Part shown: positions 10,506-22,166 of the stretch, in pieces
Layout of the letters: the number at the start of each line of letters is the position of its first letter
Position numbering within the stretch: the first letter of the stretch is position 1
Source of the DNA: Botryosphaeria dothidea
Taxonomy: Eukaryota > Ascomycota > Dothideomycetes > Botryosphaeriales > Botryosphaeriaceae
Assembly: GCA_011503125.2 (NCBI GenBank)
Contig: WWBZ02000040.1
Location: 3,286,001 to 3,350,000, forward strand
Direction of reading: 5' to 3'
DNA: 64,000 nt
Notes under the pieces: generated by a model
The model's input: the letters and a program-made list of their open reading frames with translations, nothing else
What the model was told of the DNA's origin: nothing
Databases searched by the model: none
Program-made: the position numbers and the translations under genes

Positions 10506-13500
10506 GATCAATGTTGATATAGAGGGTCAAGGGGTATCAGATGGGTATCAGACGGGTAACTGCAACGATGAAAGCTCGACTGGAAAATGAAGCTGTGGGG
10601 ATTGAATTTCACCGCCGTTGAAAAGTGGAAATGAGGCAGCATTTAACGATAGAGCCCGTGGGGGAGATGCGCTGAGCCCGAGTGCCATTCCTTCTCTTGG
10701 CAGCTGATGATGGCCAAGTCATTCCCGCCGGCGGAATCCTTCAACACTGGCCGGCAAGGCTGTGATGTGGAACTCGGGCCGCGGCCAATTTTTTTTTTTG
10801 CTGTGCTGGTTGCTGCCTACCGCTCAAGCCACCGCACGCCTGCGCCTGCCCGCTCTGGTGCTCGAGAGCCCACAGAAGCAGCACGTTGGACGCCATCGGG
10901 CGCAGCGAGCTGCAAGTGCCGGGCTGCAGGGATTTGGGGGGAAGTTTTACACACACACGGCTTACCGGCAGCATGGGTTTAAGCCTATTTTTAACGAGAT
11001 TTGCTGCCAGGTACAGCCAAAGCAACTAAAACGGGGCGTCTTTGGGTCGTGGTACAGGACGAAAGGGACAGTGGGCCAAGATATGCTTAAAGTGTTTATG
11101 GTTAAAGGGATCTGCGGGCTAAACCGCATGGGGAGACAGGAAGCGAAAAAGGGTGCAGCCGTGGCGGCGTGGTCGAAACAGACCGGTCCGGCTGGTCGTG
11201 AAGGGAGGCGCTGGGGCTATTAGTGAGTGGCTTTTCCTGGGACGTCGAGTGTGCCTTGTGTGGAAGGGAGCCTACGGGAAGCCGCGTCGAGGTTATTCTG
11301 ACGGTGCTCGTTAGTGATTACTGTCGGCGACGGTCTCTGCTTTCTGCTGGCGTCCACATTGTCTTGGCATGGTTGTGTAAACGTAGAACGAGCAGCTAAG
11401 AAAAAGCAGGAGGGCGTGGGAAATGGAAGGGTCTCTGCAGCTGCCCCGACTCAGCCTCGCATGGCGGAGAAAGAGAAAAAGTCTTGACATGCACAAGACT
11501 GGGGTGCCAAGACCATCGGTTGAGCTTTTAGCTCGTATTCTCGTCAATCTGGAGGTTTTTTCCGCATCCGGTGGCAGCTTGGCGGTGTACGGCAGAGTTT
11601 TGTTGGCTGCACAGATGAATCCTTCAAATGTCCCAGGCGGCAGCCAAAGAAGGAGCCGTTGGCTCCAACAGGGATCCGATCGGCGTACACACTTGTGGGG
11701 GCCAAGGGATTTCCGCAAGGAGTTGGTTCTAAATCGTCGGATTTAATCTTTGAGGAAGCGCAGAATTGCCGAGTTTCAAGGCTGAAGATAGTCTGGAGAC
11801 GTCTCCGGAAAGGTTGGTACTTTAAAAAAAAGAAGTTACGTCGGCCCTGCGTTGCTAGCGAGGCCTGATCGCTTTCGTTCTCGGCAAGGGAAGGGAGGGA
11901 GATGGCCTGGTTGGGCCGGCGCTATCACGAGGTCCGAAAGGGGTAAGTTGCTGGTTACACGGGGAGTTCTGGGGTCAGGAGAGCGCGCATGGAAGCTGCA
12001 AGAAGCGGAAATGGAGGAATGACACGGGGAGGGAGCGAATCATCTGGAACGGGAGTGTTGCAGAAGAAGGGGGTTTAAAGTGAGAGAGTTTGTGGTTTCG
12101 AGTTGGTTGGCTGGCAAATAGCAATAAAGGCGCAAAATAAAGGCGCAACAGAAGCAAAGTTATCTAGCCTCTGGCCAGACGTCATCGAATGCCAGTTAGC
12201 AAAATGTCGCCCCACCGGCTTGATTTTGTCGAGCAGGATATAAGCACATTGCTGCTGCCGTCCACTGTAACTTCCCAACACCTCTTTTCCGCAAACTCTC
12301 TCAGCGCGCTGCTGTTTGCTCCCAGAAAGCCTTCCCGTGCACAGAATCTCCGTGACGTCACAGCCAGCCTGCAGCCGATCAATATGGACGACTTCAAGAA
12401 GACCAGCAACTCAGTGAGGTTTCGTGAGTTCGACGCAAAGCTCGAGCGCGTAGTCGGACAGAAGTACGCACTGCACCCTTGCACACCCCAGTATTACGTG
12501 CATATTCCCCTATGTATGGCGTGCGCAAGATGTGAGACGCAGGGCTGAAGTGCAGTACACAGCAAAAACGATAGCATAGCCACGGCGGGATTCGTCGGCG
12601 ATGGACACGTCCATTTTAAGGGCGAAAACTTGACGCTCAGCAAAGGCGCGCCGCCTGTGGAAGCGACCAGTGCCACAGAGGTGGGGGCGGGAAAAGCAGC
12701 AGGCGGGCTTCCGGGCTGAGGCTCGCGACGGGGGACCAACAGGGAAAATGCAGGCGCCCCGCTGCCGGAGAACAGCCAGATCGGGGCTCCAGCGGTGCTA
12801 GAGCGGTGCTGGGCCGGGGTCGGGCAGATCAGGGCGCCATGAGGCCCAAGGTGTGGAGAAAGAGAGTCAGCAATCGCTATCCGTTCCTGGCGACCCGTCC
12901 AGGAGTCTTTCGTTGCTGTTGACTTGTTTTGCGGACGATCGCGTGCCGAAACTTTTGTGCATACCGCTGCCAAGTCCTTATCTTGTAGCGCAGTGTAGCC
13001 GTATCTACTTGGTTAGATCATTTTGCCATGAGCAGGGGAGAAAGTGGGAGAGCGGAAATGACTCGCATCCGACGTCGGAAAGGCACCATTCACCACCACC
13101 TTGCGAGCGATCACGCCAACATCACCACCACTCAACGTTCCCTTTCCCTTCCACCTGCGTGTGCCAAGGGAAAATACCATGGCCCGCTCCGCTGTTTCTT
13201 CGGCATCATCGGCAATTCTCTCGACACCGCTTGAGCCGCCATTCCACAAGTCCCACTGCTGCCGCTGGCTCCGCTCCCGCTCGGCTTGATCGCTCATTCC
13301 CGTCTCCTTCTCCGCTTTCCCCGGTGTTCTCCCGCATCTTGTGCTGTGTTGCACTCGGGCCTTCTCCGGCTATTGTCTCCATGAAGAGCGTGCGGAGCCA
13401 TGTTGCCAAGCACACAATATCGGCATGATGTCGTGAGAACATACGTCCGGACGGCTCACGCCGTTATAAAAGCCGGTGAGGCCTTCGCCAGCTTTTCATG

Positions 13501-13545
13501 CCTCAAGGGAAACCCGCCAATTCCTCATTCGCCCCTTGATACACC
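10506..13545. other. 3 kb intergenic region, no confident gene
   Basis: This is the upstream region of both the GPI-type protein (-) and the beta-glucosidase (+). It holds a T11 tract near 10790 and several unconvincing frames. The most protein-like is a short exon-like stretch at 12384-12464 (MDDFKKTSNSVRFREFDAKL), preceded by a TATA-like GATATAAG near 12236 and followed by a GTACGC. No continuing exon could be found. The length suits a large regulatory region for a substrate-induced secreted hydrolase. Confidence 0.35.
13465..13471 (+). promoter_or_regulatory. TATA box of the GH3 beta-glucosidase
   Basis: TATAAAA lies 75 bp upstream of the ATG at 13546, a position compatible with a short 5' UTR. 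It suggests a strong, regulated promoter. Confidence 0.55.
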
Positions 13546-16050
13546 ATGAGGTCTACCGCCTACGCAGTTGCCTCGGTTTTGGCCGCTGCTGCTCCAGCAT
13601 GCGCCGCTGAGAACTACACCTGGGCCAATCCCCCCTCTGAGCTCCCCTACTACGGCCAGAGCCCTCCGGTCTACCCTTCGCGTACGTGATTTCCGTTCTT
13701 TGCAAGACTTGATCTGATTGTTTCCACAGCCCAAGGAACCGGAAATTCTTCAACCGCATGGGCCACCGCCTACGAGAAGGCTCGCGCTATAGTTCAACAG
13801 CTCACGCTGGATGAAAAGTCAAATCTCACTCGTGGATTCACTGGCACCTGCGTTGGCAACACTGGCGCTATTCCCCGCTTGGGCATTGAGCCTTTCTGTC
13901 TGGCCGATGCCCCGGATGGAATTCGGGGCAGCGACTTCGTCTCGGCTTTCCCCTCCCAGCTGCATCTTGCCACCACCTGGGACAGGGACTTGATGTATGC
14001 TTATGGCAAAGCTCTCGGAGAGGAGTATCACGATAAGGGTATCAATATCGCTCTCGGACCCGTTGCTGGACCCCTGGGCAGAATCGCAAAGGGTGGTCGT
14101 AACTGGGAAGGTTTGAGCAATGACCCCTATCTAGCCGGAATTGGCATGTACGAAGTTACAAAGGCCATGCAAGACGCTGGTGTCATTGCTGTTGCCAAGG
14201 TGCGTCTACCAGCTCGTTTGATTTTTCACAAATGCCTGACACACAATTTAGCACTTCTTGTTGAACGAGCAAGAATATCGCCGCATGCCTAATCAGTCTG
14301 CTACCATGCCCGCCAATGGTCATGGCGTCATAGAGGCCAATGGACACGCCATTTCCTCGAACGTGGACGACAAGACAATCCACGAACTTTATGCCTGGCC
14401 CTTCTATGACTCTCTCAAGGCCGGAGCAGCGAGCGTCATGTGCGCCTATAGCAGAGCTAACAACAGCTATAGCTGTTCCAACTCAAAGCTCCTGAACGGC
14501 CTCCTTAAGACCGAGATGGGCTTTGAGGGGTTCGTTGTCAGCGACTGGCAGGCTCAGCACACGGGTATCGCCTCGGCCAACGCTGGCCTCGACCTTGTCA
14601 TGCCTGACGGGGGATACTGGGGCGCAAACCTTACACAGGCAGTCAACAACGGATCTGTCAGTATTGATCGTCTCAACGATATGGCAACTCGTGTGTTGGC
14701 AGCCCACTATCTCCTTGGTCAAGACGAGGACTTCCCCGAGACCGGTGTTTTCCCTGATACCGTGCAGCACCCGATCGTCGATGTCCGCGGTGAGCACGAC
14801 AAGGTCATCCGGGAAGTCGGAAGTGCCGGTCACGTTCTTGTCAAGAATGTGAACAATACCCTGCCGCTCAAGAACCCCAAGTTCGTCGCCGTCTACGGCT
14901 ATGGCGCCGAAGTCAAAGCAGCGCCTTGGGAGAACGTTGCCCGTTACGGTGGCGGCTACGAGGTCAACTACGGCTGGAACACTTTTAACGGAACCCTGAT
15001 CACTGGCGGTGGTTCGGGTGGCGCTTCCCCGCCCTATGTGATCTCGCCGTTCAAGGCAATTCAGGACCGCGTCATCCAGGATCATGGAATCGTTCGCTGG
15101 AATTTCTGGGATGTCAACCCCCATGTTTCAGCCACGGCAAGCGTCTGTTTCGTCTTCATAAACGCCTACGCCAGTGAGTCGTTTGACAGACCATCTCTCA
15201 CCGATGACTTCAGTGACCAGCTTGTGAACAATGTTGCTACGGTTAGTAGCTCCATTTGACCCCTGAGCATATTCAAGAGCATTGGCTAACTTGTAATGTG
15301 CCCCAGAACTGCTCAAACACCGTTGTCGTTGTACACTCCGCTGGTATCCGCATCGTGGACTCTTGGATCGAGCACGAAAATATCACTGCCGTAATCTTCG
15401 CTGGTCTTCCCGGCCAGGAGAGCGGACACAGCCTCGTTGACATCCTTTACGGCGACGTGAGCCCGTCCGGCAAGCTTACCTACACCGTGGCCAAGACGGA
15501 AGAGGACTACGGCCTCCTGCTCAACCACACCGAGGATCAAAGCTGGTTCCCGCAGGACAACTTCACCGAGGGCGTCTACATCGACTACAAGGCCTTCGAT
15601 AAGGACGGCATCGAGCCGCGCTTCGAGTTCGGCTACGGTCTCTCCTACTCCGAGTTCGAGTACTCCAACATCCAGGTCTCGTCTCTCGACGGCAACACCG
15701 ATACCTTCCCGTCGGAAGACGTCGCCATCGTGCAGGGCGGCCACCCCGCGCTCTGGGACGTCCTCTTCAACGTCACGGCCGAGATTGAGAACATCGGCAA
15801 CTACACGGCCAGCGAGGTTGCGCAGCTGTACGTCGGCATCCCGACCGGCCCCGTCCGCCAGCTTCGCGGTTTCGACAAGGTCGCCACCGAGCCCGGCCAG
15901 AAGGTCACCGCCACCTTCCCGCTCAAGCGCAGGGACCTGAGCGTGTGGAACGTTGTGGCGCAGCAGTGGGAGCTCCAGTCCGGCGAGTACCCGATCTGGG
16001 TCGGCGCCAGCAGCAGGGACCTGAGGCTGAATGCTACCATCACGATCTAG
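13546..16050 (+). CDS. secreted beta-glucosidase, glycoside hydrolase family 3
   Basis: GH3 beta-glucosidases release glucose from cellobiose and other beta-glucosides outside the cell. The ATG at 13546 gives a signal peptide (MRSTAYAVASVLAAAAPACA). Three short introns (13682-13729, 14200-14251, 15242-15306) all join in frame. The N-terminal barrel shows GFTGTCVGNTGAIPRLGI, CLADAPDGIRGSD, NIALGPVAGPLGR and GRNWEGLSNDPYL. The catalytic nucleophile Asp is in GFVVSDWQAQHTG. KHFLLNEQEYRR is assembled across intron 2. The alpha/beta sandwich follows with VFAGLPGQESGHSLVDILYG-type sequence, then GYGLSYSEFEYS and a fibronectin III-like end (IENIGNYTASEVAQLYV, PVRQLRGFDKV). Many N-x-S/T sites are present. 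About 780 residues, full length. Some members act on plant saponins, but no such specificity can be inferred. Confidence 0.96.
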
Positions 16051-16341
16051 AGTAAAGGCACGACAGTCCCCCAACTTCTAATGACTATGTAATTTATGAG
16101 GTACCGCCTACGAGTAATGGATTAATCTGTATTTTTGCTTCTGAGCCTTTGTCCTTTGTTACTTGTTTTTGCCAAGAGCTACTGAAGATGGCAGGTGTGC
16201 GAAAACGAGCCCAACGCATGCGGACCAACAATACAAAGACCACCAAGACAAAGGACAATTGGTATTCCATGATGGCCTCTCCGACCCCTCAAGTTTTCAG
16301 GTCGAACATTTCCATCCAACGGCATCATCATCACCGCCACA

Positions 16342-18111
16342 ATGTCTCAGTGGAAGACTCGTCAAGAGCAGCTATACCAAGAGAGCACACCCGTCGACAG
16401 AGCCATACAGAGGCTACTCGCAGAGCGTCGACGCAACATCCTCAAACTAAACACCCATGCAGCGCGTTCACAAGAGCAGCCGGCAACACCGGGCCCAGCG
16501 ACCGGGCCATCCGAGGGCACAGAGGCGCCGAACAGCCTGGAGGGGTCCTTTGCCTGGCGGCGCGGCTCAGGCGACTCGGTCCTGGACTACGATGACCGCT
16601 TCCTGGTGCGGTACGCGACCTTCGTCTGGAGCGTCATCCGCGCCGCGTCCGACAAGCTCGACGGGCTGGGCGCCCCGGCCAAAGGCGCGCTCCTCGCCGT
16701 CGGCGCGCTGTTCTTGATCCTGAGCGTCCTCTCTCCGCCCAGACACGACGCGACCCCGGCGGCCCGCCCCGATGCGGCCATCGCCTGGGAAGTCCCGAAG
16801 CCGGGGTCGGTGGCCGAGGCGCTGCTGGACTCGTTCGCGCAGGGCGTGTCGGACGCCTTCGCCAGCACGTGCGACGGCGTGGTGGCTCCCGGTCAGACGC
16901 GCCTGCAATGCCTCGCCGCGGCGCTGCGCGACCATGGCTCCGCAAAGAACCATCCCGGGTTCGCTGCTTACCTCGACTCGGCCTCTGAGAACGACGTCCA
17001 GCCGGGCGGCTTGTTCGAGGCGGGCGCGGCGGCGGTGCGGGGCCTGGGCGTCCGGCATGCCGGCGTGCACGCCACGGCGGAGCTCGCGGCGGCCACGCAC
17101 TCGCGACTGGTGCGCCTGCAGGGCTCTTCGCACAACCGCAGCGCCGCCTCGGCAGCCCGCGAGAAGGACGCGCTGTCTCGCCTCGAAGCGGCGAACCGGC
17201 TCGCGGCGTGGAGCATCGGGAAGCACGCGCGCCAGCCCGCGCCCGACCTGCCCACGCTGAGGCGGTGGGCGGCGTGGAAGGACGCCTGCCGGCTGCTGCA
17301 CGGCTGGGCGCAGGCCGCCCGCCCGGCCAGGGACGCGGTCGAGCGCGAGCGATACCACGTCGCCGCGCATCGGGCCCGGTGGCGGCGGGACGCGGAGCCC
17401 CTCGCCCGGCGCCGCGAAGCGGCTTTCTACGCGGCGGAGAGGGCGGTGCGGGACCACTGGGACGGCTGCTGCGTCGACGTCGGCCGGGTGCCGGGCTCGC
17501 TGCTCCGCCGCTTCTTCCTCCCTCCCGCCCCGGCGCCGGGTGTCCTTACGGATCGCGGCCGGGCTGCGGAGAGGCACGAGGAGCTGCTCAGAGAGCTGGC
17601 GGCGGCGTTCAGGGCCACGGAGACGGCGTGGGCGTTCGTCAACGGGACCACCGCGCTCCTGGCGGCCGGGCTGGAGACGCTCGACGTCTTGGACGCCGGC
17701 CTCGACGCCATCGTATCCAGCGACGACGCGTACTGCCCGGCGGGCGGCGTGCCCGGCGACGAGCTCGAGTGGTGGGCGTGGATAAGGCCGCTGGACGGGG
17801 CGGGCAGGCTCCCGGCCACGGCGGCGGGAACGGTGCACGATCTGCTGGCGGGCTGGGCGGAGACGTCGTTGAGCGTTCATCTGTGGACGCGGACGCACTC
17901 GCGCTGGTTCAGGGATGTGGCCGCCGGCAAGCAGGTGCCGGGTTGGCGGGAGTTTTGTTCGTCAAACCCGGTGGAGGCTTGCTCGGGGCGTAACAAGACA
18001 GTGTCGTGGCGTACATGCGAATGGCGGGGGCTTTGGCCGGTTGAAGACCATTTGGGTGTTCCTGCCGCGACGCGCAAGGAATGGATCGAGAAGCTGGCGA
18101 GGGGGGTTTAG
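16342..18111 (+). CDS. GC-rich single-pass membrane protein, function unknown
   Basis: I do not recognise the family. Uninterrupted frame of 589 codons from the ATG at 16342 (MSQWKTRQEQLYQES). One hydrophobic segment near residues 113-130 (GALLAVGALFLILSVLS) is likely a transmembrane anchor, with a short basic N-terminal side and a long C-terminal domain. That domain is Ala/Arg-rich, largely helical, and carries scattered cysteines (ASTCDGV, DGCCVDVG, DAYCPAGG, EFCSSN, WRTCEW). Base composition is much more GC-rich than in neighbouring genes, especially at third positions. A start-to-stop frame this long also gives spurious open frames in all other phases here. The layout resembles lineage-restricted fungal hypothetical proteins. 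It lies 291 bp downstream of the GH3 gene on the same strand. Confidence 0.7.
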   Translation: MSQWKTRQEQLYQESTPVDRAIQRLLAERRRNILKLNTHAARSQEQPATPGPATGPSEGTEAPNSLEGSFAWRRGSGDSVLDYDDRFLVRYATFVWSVIRAASDKLDGLGAPAKGALLAVGALFLILSVLSPPRHDATPAARPDAAIAWEVPKPGSVAEALLDSFAQGVSDAFASTCDGVVAPGQTRLQCLAAALRDHGSAKNHPGFAAYLDSASENDVQPGGLFEAGAAAVRGLGVRHAGVHATAELAAATHSRLVRLQGSSHNRSAASAAREKDALSRLEAANRLAAWSIGKHARQPAPDLPTLRRWAAWKDACRLLHGWAQAARPARDAVERERYHVAAHRARWRRDAEPLARRREAAFYAAERAVRDHWDGCCVDVGRVPGSLLRRFFLPPAPAPGVLTDRGRAAERHEELLRELAAAFRATETAWAFVNGTTALLAAGLETLDVLDAGLDAIVSSDDAYCPAGGVPGDELEWWAWIRPLDGAGRLPATAAGTVHDLLAGWAETSLSVHLWTRTHSRWFRDVAAGKQVPGWREFCSSNPVEACSGRNKTVSWRTCEWRGLWPVEDHLGVPAATRKEWIEKLARGV

Positions 18112-20038
18112 TATGAGCGACTGTTGCCAAGGTATTGACATGCGGTTGTCGCCATGCTGAGGTTGAGAATGATATTGGATGATTTGAAAGACGCCAGTGC
18201 CATATGCGGGGTTGCTTTTGGTTCCAGAATGCGAGCGTTGGCAATGTTTGTTGCCGTCAGAACGCGCAGCGGAAAGGCCCTGGACTGTGGGCGTGTACGT
18301 AGTTTTCACGAAATCACATCGACCAATTAAGACTACAGAGAAGCTATCCTGCCGAGATAACAAAGATGGTTCTGAAAGTCTGCATGCCCGATATCGTTCC
18401 TGGCTTTTCTCGTACTACGTCGGGCTGGAATCACGCGGCACAGGAGAGCCCAACGCGTCCGAGGACATAGTGGAAAGCGGCCTGACGCTCCGGGCTTGCA
18501 TGCATGCGGCTTAACATGGGAATGCAAGGTCCCTGCATGCCCTTGGGCATGGAGTGTCTGCAGGAGCCAGCATTGTCAATCCACAAGACAGCGGGCTTGT
18601 AAGAGCAATTCAGATAGAGCACTCGTGTTCAGCCGAAAGCACTCCCACGGCCCGAGCCGCTGTGGCCCGATTCGGAGCACGGAGGGCTAGCACAGGCTGC
18701 ATATCTGCGACAACTGTGCGGCGGGATGTGGAATTTGGTGGGAGTGGATGTGGGAGCTTCCAAATTCCTCACGGCGACGGCGATCCTCGTTCCCCTGAGG
18801 CGACGATTCGTGAGGCGAAGCGGGAAGGAACGGACCGGAGATGGTGTTCGCCTCACTCGCTGCTCGGCGGTTTTCCTTGATGCGGTTGCCTTCTCCAGTG
18901 CCCGCTGAACATCATGTTGTCAGTTCCTTAGACCGGGCCTGCATGCGTATCCCGGCAGCTGCGCTATTCGACGGCCTCTACTGCATACAACCGCAACAGT
19001 GACCGTACCTAGAATAATGCGCTGTATAGAGCAAGCTTCCACACACTTACGCTTTGGACAGCCCTACCTTCACTCTGGACGAACTCTTGATTAGTGACAA
19101 GGTGCGCCATTTCCAGAAATTCTTTTTTTTCTAATTCTCTGTTCTTGATATTCAGAAGCGACACTCGCCTCCCTTGCTTTCTCTGGGGAAAGCTTGACGT
19201 CATCTACTCTTAGCCTTGAATCTCACCTTCGAACACCCTCGAAAATGCAAGCAGGAGCTCTTTTTATGCTGCCACTCAGCTATAGTTCGCACCCACCAGA
19301 TTGGTTCGAAATGATCGGCGACCAAGCCACTATATCAAGCCGTCATACTTCCGGACATAATCGTCTTGTTCCACTTTACGCCAACTTGTGAGCCGCTTTA
19401 TGCTTCGCACGCTCCGAGTGACATGCTTATCGACGTCACAGCCTAATACGCCACCGTGTTGAAGGGAAATTTGTGTGGGTGAGTACGAGGGTGCAGCGGA
19501 AAATTCAAAGCAGCAGCCAACTGACACTTGTCAGTGATAAGTCTCCGCAGAGAAATTCAATTGATCCAAGAGCATCCCTGGGTCTGAATGAGAACATGAT
19601 GACCACGTGTATCTGTTAGAACTTCCTCAACGGGCACCGAGCCCGTTATCGATGGTGGATGTACGGTTTCTCTGAGCCCAAAGGAGCCTATGGTGCATAT
19701 GAATTGTACTCGTAAGGTGGGAGAAGAAGGCCAATGGTGTACCTTTGAGTGCGGGGAGATTTGACCATTTCCGTTGACATCGGAGACTATTCGTCAGGCT
19801 GACCTTAGCTCCGCCGCCAAAAGTATCCTGCGCCAGAAGTGTGGGTGCACTTCATGATGTCACCACTTTCAGAAGGATTCCGGACGTCATCCACCCGGCT
19901 CTTCGAAGATGACGTGGATTGAAAACAGATGCTTTATAACAAGAGAGGTACCACAGATCAGTGGGTCGTAGTGCCGACAAACTAAATCAACCTTTACGCA
20001 ATACCACGCACCAACAAGACTTCTCAGAGTAGCGCAAA
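18112..20038. other. intergenic, no confident gene
   Basis: About 1.9 kb without a supportable gene. A minus-strand frame at 19009-19203 (MTSSFPQRKQGRR...) looks weakly protein-like but lacks a continuing exon. A TTTATAA element near 19933 lies about 105 bp before the small-protein start at 20039. Confidence 0.35.
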
Positions 20039-20371
20039 ATGTCTTCCAACAACTCCATCCTCGACACCGCGCAGTCTGCAGGTGCTAAGAAAGACACCAA
20101 CCCTTCCAACCCGAGCGCGGTCTCTTCCGAGGGTGCCATTGGCAAACAGTTCAATCCAGATGGCAACATCGGACAGATCGGTAAGCCTACAGCCCTTGCG
20201 AAATTGACCAGGTAATTTTTTGGCTGACTTATTTATGTAGGCGAGAAGGTCGGCGGTCCTTTCTCCAAGGATGGCATAATTGGTAGCCAATTCGACGCGA
20301 GTAAGCGTGGTCTCGCAGGTACGGTGGAAAAGGCGGTGGATGGACCGAGGAACCCGGCGGAAAAGAAGTAA
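20039..20371 (+). CDS. small hydrophilic protein, possible stress-associated
   Basis: Two exons (20039-20180 and 20241-20371) are separated by a 60-nt GTAAGC...GTAG intron. They encode about 90 residues starting MSSNNSILDTAQSAGAKKD. The protein has no signal peptide, no membrane segment and no cysteine. It is rich in Gly, Lys, Asn, Ser and Asp, with repeated short motifs around GAIGKQFNPDGNIGQIG and DGIIGSQFDASKRGLAG, i.e. an imperfect GxIGxxF repeat on each side of the intron. Such glycine-rich hydrophilic proteins are often abundant under starvation or desiccation in fungi. That role is inference from composition only. Confidence 0.75.
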
Positions 20372-20582
20372 ATAAAGCACTAAATTCAAACGATGATTTT
20401 CGATGACCTTGAGAATTACTTCACGTGTATCGAACTTGTCCTTGCTCCACAACGTAACTCTATCAACAACGACGATAAAAGCGAAGATTCTATGTATCCA
20501 CCCGTCTTCCATGTTGGCCAAAAGCCAAGATGCTTCTCGCATGTAATAGTACATATAACTCTAAACCGGTACTCTTGGCTGA

Positions 20583-22075
20583 TTAAGTGTACCATTCGCC
20601 CTCATCAATGATAGGCTGACCCTTGTCGGATGCCTCCAGAAGCTCGCTTACGGTCCACGGTTTGAACTTGTACCCGGGCACGGCGTTCGTGTTTCTGAAA
20701 GGCGCTCCCGTCAAGATATGGTTGGCCGCATTGCCGTAGTTATCCAAAACATATTTCTCCACCTCGTGAGCGGCGATCCAGGTGCCATTGAAGGTGCTGA
20801 CCGAACTGGGATCCTTCTCCACGCCGTCCCAGTTGGTCCTGTGGAACGTTTCGCGGTTCCTGAAGCCGACTTTCTGGGCACAGCAGACGCGCTCGTACCT
20901 GAAAAGGTTGTACACGCGCGCTGCGAGGGGCACGTTGCTCCTGCCGGAGAGTTGCAGGCAGCTCGCCAGAGTGGCACCGTCTTCAATGGCCATACCCGCA
21001 CCGGCTGCGGATGTGGACAGGAACGGGTGCGCCACATCGCCAATCTGGACAACGCGGCCTTGAGGCGACACGTACTTGGGCTGCGGATCGCGCCACCATG
21101 AATCTCCAGACTAAGACGTCGTCGTCGGGCGCTGCTTTGATGACTTCCTTGTAGAAGGGCGCCCAGGTGGGAATGTACTGCAGCGCAGACTCTGCGGAAG
21201 AGGTCTGGCCCCAGTCTTCATTTGAACCGGCATGGTCCTTTTTCGAATCAGCGTTTCTGCTCCTAAGCCAGGGCGAGTATAGATGCTTACCCTATGAATG
21301 AGGCACCAGGTGATCATCTCCGGCGTCTTTCCAATGACGAAATGAGCGTTAGGCCCAAGGTTGAACATTACCCCACTGTCCAAGTCACCGAAGCCCTCTC
21401 GAATCATCGGGTTCTCAAGTGCCGGACTCGCAGGGAAAGTAACCAAGTGGCATGCGAAGCCGCTGCTGATGACATCCTGCTTCTCACCGAGCACCAGATC
21501 CCACGCCTTGGACCCAACGCCATCCGCCGCTACAACCACGTCGGCGGTCTCCCTTGTGCCGTCAGAATAGACGATGCCTGCCTGATTCTCGTCTTCAAAA
21601 TACTCTGTGACGGAGCCGCCAAGTCGGACGGGAATCCCCAGCTTCTGCACGTAAGAATAAAGCAACTTGAGCAGCGAAGGACGGCTCATCGGCATCGAAG
21701 GGTGCTCCGCATTTGCAAGAGGAAAATCTCCTATGTGCGTGAAGTCGTGCTTCATCATGCGGACCCGAGGCTTTATGGCGTGGACGGCCAACCGCTCCAG
21801 GAAGCCCGGCCAATTTTTGAGGATACGGATTGCGGGCGCCGGTAAACCAATAAGGGCTCCTGGGGCTGTCAGCCGAAGTTCTTTGTGATCTGGATGTGAT
21901 TTCATTGTGACATGCCTCTGTCAAAGAAGTTGAGACGGCGCTCGACGAGACGGACATCCTGAACTTTGCGGTACGCCTCGATTGCGCAGGTGAGTCCGCT
22001 GATGCCTCCCCCCACGACCAGGACAGAGATCCCGCTGGGAGGGTATCTCTTCATGGACTGTGCTTCTTCCGGCAT
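20583..22075 (-). CDS. FAD-dependent monooxygenase (salicylate hydroxylase-like), apparent frameshift
   Basis: A group A flavoprotein monooxygenase; relatives hydroxylate aromatic acids or polyketide intermediates using NAD(P)H. From the ATG at 22075 it has the dinucleotide-binding motif VLVVGGGISGLTCAIEAYRK. My preferred first intron is 21964-21918, giving RHVTMKSHPDHKEL, as in related proteins. The middle holds LPAPAIRILKNWPGF and the DG motif VVVAADGVGSKAW. A second intron lies near 21286-21238 (GTAAGC donor, phase 0), giving HRDHAGSNEDW. The second FAD motif is VVQIGDVAHPFLST. Between VLVWRFM and WRDPQPKYVSP there is one extra G (around 21096-21098) that shifts the frame; the shifted frame stops about 115 nt later. 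Either the gene is a young pseudogene or the base is a sequencing error. The rest looks intact to EGEWYT at 20583. Confidence 0.85.
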
Positions 22076-22158
22076 TGCTTTTTTGTCTTTTGGTGGATGT
22101 CGTCTTGTGGATGAATGTCCTGCTGGTTGGTTTGCTGTTGCTTTTCTATTGGTTTAGC

Positions 22159-22166
22159 TATATATA
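22159..22166 (-). promoter_or_regulatory. TATA-like element of the FAD monooxygenase
   Basis: TATATATA lies about 85 bp upstream of the minus-strand start at 22075. No other regulatory site is claimed. Confidence 0.4.

Noticed and set aside
16567..17898. A 443-codon minus-strand frame opposite the GC-rich membrane protein
   Set aside because: It is Arg/Pro-rich and antisense to a better plus-strand frame with a proper ATG, a TM segment and a natural stop. It is a shadow caused by high GC3.
21911..21965. Alternative first intron of the FAD monooxygenase using the GTCTCAAC donor
   Set aside because: It gives a workable frame but loses the HPDHKEL segment seen in related proteins. The GTTCAG...GACAG intron (21964-21918) fits better.
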